In this document: one piece after another, positions 62,982 through 64,000 of the stretch | How positions within the stretch are numbered: position 1 is the first letter of the stretch | How the letters are laid out: the number at the start of each line of letters is the position of its first letter | Translations under genes and position numbers: made by a program | DNA from: an uncultured Draconibacterium sp. | GTDB taxonomy: Bacteria > Bacteroidota > Bacteroidia > Bacteroidales > Prolixibacteraceae | DNA: 64,000 nucleotides | Direction: 5' to 3' | Assembly (NCBI RefSeq): GCF_963674925.1 | Contig: NZ_OY771649.1 | Coordinates: 930,001 to 994,000 of the forward strand | The notes under the pieces: model-generated | What the model saw: only the letters and a program-made list of their open reading frames with translations | The model's database searches: none | What the model was told of the DNA's origin: nothing

Positions 62982-64000
62982 ATGAAAGGACTAAAAATTA
63001 CTAACCGATGGATAGTCGTGATTGGAGCAATACTTATACAATTAGCTCTTGGCGCTATTTATGCCTGGTCGGTATTTACCGCATTATTAACCGAACCCAA
63101 CGGCGATTACGGCTTTTCAGCCACACAAACCGCCTGGGTATTTTCTATTGGCCTGGCTACATTTGCTGTGGTAATGGTTTTTGCCGGAAAATGGCAAGCC
63201 AAATCAGGGCCAACAATTGTTGCATTAACCGGCGGCCTTGTTTTAGGTGCCGGATATATTTTAGGTGGAATATTTGGAAGTTCATTTCTTGCCCAATTAC
63301 TGTTTATAGGAGTTTTGGGCGGTGCAGGAATCGGACTCGCTTATGTTGTTCCTATTGCTGTTGGGGTAAAATGGTTCCCCGATAAAAAAGGATTGATAAC
63401 CGGATTGGCCGTTGCCGGATTTGGTTTTGGCGCAACCATTTGGGTAAAGCTGGCAGGCTCGTGGTTTGGCGGCCTGTTAAACACCAGCAGCGCCTTTGGT
63501 TTGCCCAGCGTTCAGAGTGTATTTGTTATTTACGGAATTGTATTCGCTATCATGGTCGTTTTGGGCTCTCTGGTAATGGTTAATCCACCGGCAGGATACA
63601 AACCCGAAGGATATGAACCACCGGTTAACCATACCGCCAAAACAACGGGTGGCGTTGAGTTTGATTCCAGCCACATGCTTCGCACAAAACAATTTTATGC
63701 CATTTGGGTAGTGTTTATCTTTTCTGCCCTTGCCGGCCTGATGGTGATTTACTGCATAAAACTTTTTGGAATAGACGCACTGGAATATAACGGAATTACA
63801 AATGCCGGAATAATTACCGGAACTGCCATGGCATGGTACGCCATATTTAACGGATTAGGGCGAATTGTCTGGGGAATGATATCCGATAAACTCGGACGGA
63901 AAAGAGCCATATTTTTTATGACCCTTTTTCAGGGTGTGATTATGCTGATGATCTACCACGTTTTTATTCGTTTTGGCGTAACATCAGGATTTATTGCCTG
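62982..64000 (+). CDS. OFA-family MFS transporter (partial, runs off the window)
   Basis: The frame opens at ATG 62982 and is still open at the window end, 339 codons in. It is an MFS protein of the oxalate/formate antiporter (OFA) type: LALGAIYAWSVFTALLTEP, FSIGLATFAVVMVFAGKWQ, GGAGIGLAYVVPIAVGVKWFPDKKG and GLGRIVWGMISDKLGRKRA. About nine hydrophobic segments are present. The family moves small monocarboxylates or dicarboxylates. Its place after acs suggests acetate, pyruvate or formate uptake (inference). Confidence 0.88.
   Translation, partial: MKGLKITNRWIVVIGAILIQLALGAIYAWSVFTALLTEPNGDYGFSATQTAWVFSIGLATFAVVMVFAGKWQAKSGPTIVALTGGLVLGAGYILGGIFGSSFLAQLLFIGVLGGAGIGLAYVVPIAVGVKWFPDKKGLITGLAVAGFGFGATIWVKLAGSWFGGLLNTSSAFGLPSVQSVFVIYGIVFAIMVVLGSLVMVNPPAGYKPEGYEPPVNHTAKTTGGVEFDSSHMLRTKQFYAIWVVFIFSALAGLMVIYCIKLFGIDALEYNGITNAGIITGTAMAWYAIFNGLGRIVWGMISDKLGRKRAIFFMTLFQGVIMLMIYHVFIRFGVTSGFIA

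Noticed and set aside
1..64000. tRNA, rRNA or CRISPR
   Set aside because: Looked for T-loop motifs, rRNA blocks and regularly spaced direct repeats by eye; none convincing. A covariance search could still find a missed small RNA.

Overview
The window reads as chromosomal DNA from a Bacteroidota bacterium, most likely a marine or sediment Marinilabiliales/Prolixibacteraceae-type organism (inference). Reasons: several genes are preceded by the Bacteroidota promoter -7 box TAnnTTTG; the primary sigma factor is the short 286-residue form; the conserved proteins are typical of the phylum (DUF6702, DUF3078, DUF6132, HsmA-like, periplasmic tricorn proteases, TPR/outer-membrane-barrel pair); and there is a locus for sulfated, deoxysugar-containing polysaccharide. 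No rRNA, tRNA or CRISPR array was seen.

Layout. 1-8 kb: PLP-dependent Cys/Met-type lyase, exported C69 dipeptidase, rplS, a roughly 0.9 kb gene-free stretch with an inverted-repeat-bounded element, and a tricorn-protease gene broken by one extra G. 8-12.7 kb: SUI1-type initiation factor, small membrane proteins, DUF6702 divergent to HupE/UreJ, and an M1 metallopeptidase. 13.1-18.2 kb is the accessory island: an AT-rich two-gene RloA/RloB (AbiLi/AbiLii-like) defence operon framed by integron-cassette-like ends, a second small gene (XRE HTH fused to RDD membrane domain), and a group II intron with its reverse transcriptase, inserted antisense inside a hairpin. 18.6-35.9 kb: orphan histidine kinase, ArsC-like protein, methyltransferase/thioredoxin/DUF6132 operon, DMT transporter, an intact second tricorn protease, DUF3078 protein, M29-like aminopeptidase, FAD oxidoreductase/DUF255 pair, murB, glycosyltransferase, ftsE. 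36-47.9 kb: large TPR protein plus outer-membrane barrel, gyrB, LOG-family protein, HtrA protease, rpoD, cation/proton antiporter. 48-57.6 kb, all on the minus strand: FucP-type sugar symporter with a decayed rhamnose-mutarotase-like relic behind it, mannose-1-phosphate guanylyltransferase, and three exported carbohydrate enzymes (alginate-lyase family, heparinase II/III family, and a 1166-residue sulfatase/alpha-L-rhamnosidase fusion). 58-64 kb: ptb-buk, acetyl-CoA synthetase and the start of an OFA-type MFS transporter.

How parts work together. The 48-57.6 kb block looks like a compact locus for a sulfated rhamnose/uronate glycan (ulvan-like is my guess), but without SusC/SusD. The 13-18 kb island is the most unusual part. 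The bases opening the segment (GTTGGGCAGC) and those closing the second gene (GCTGCCCAAC) are complementary as in an integron attC site, the defence promoter is bracketed by two copies of one palindrome, and a retroelement sits in a stem-loop at the far end. No integron integrase is visible here.
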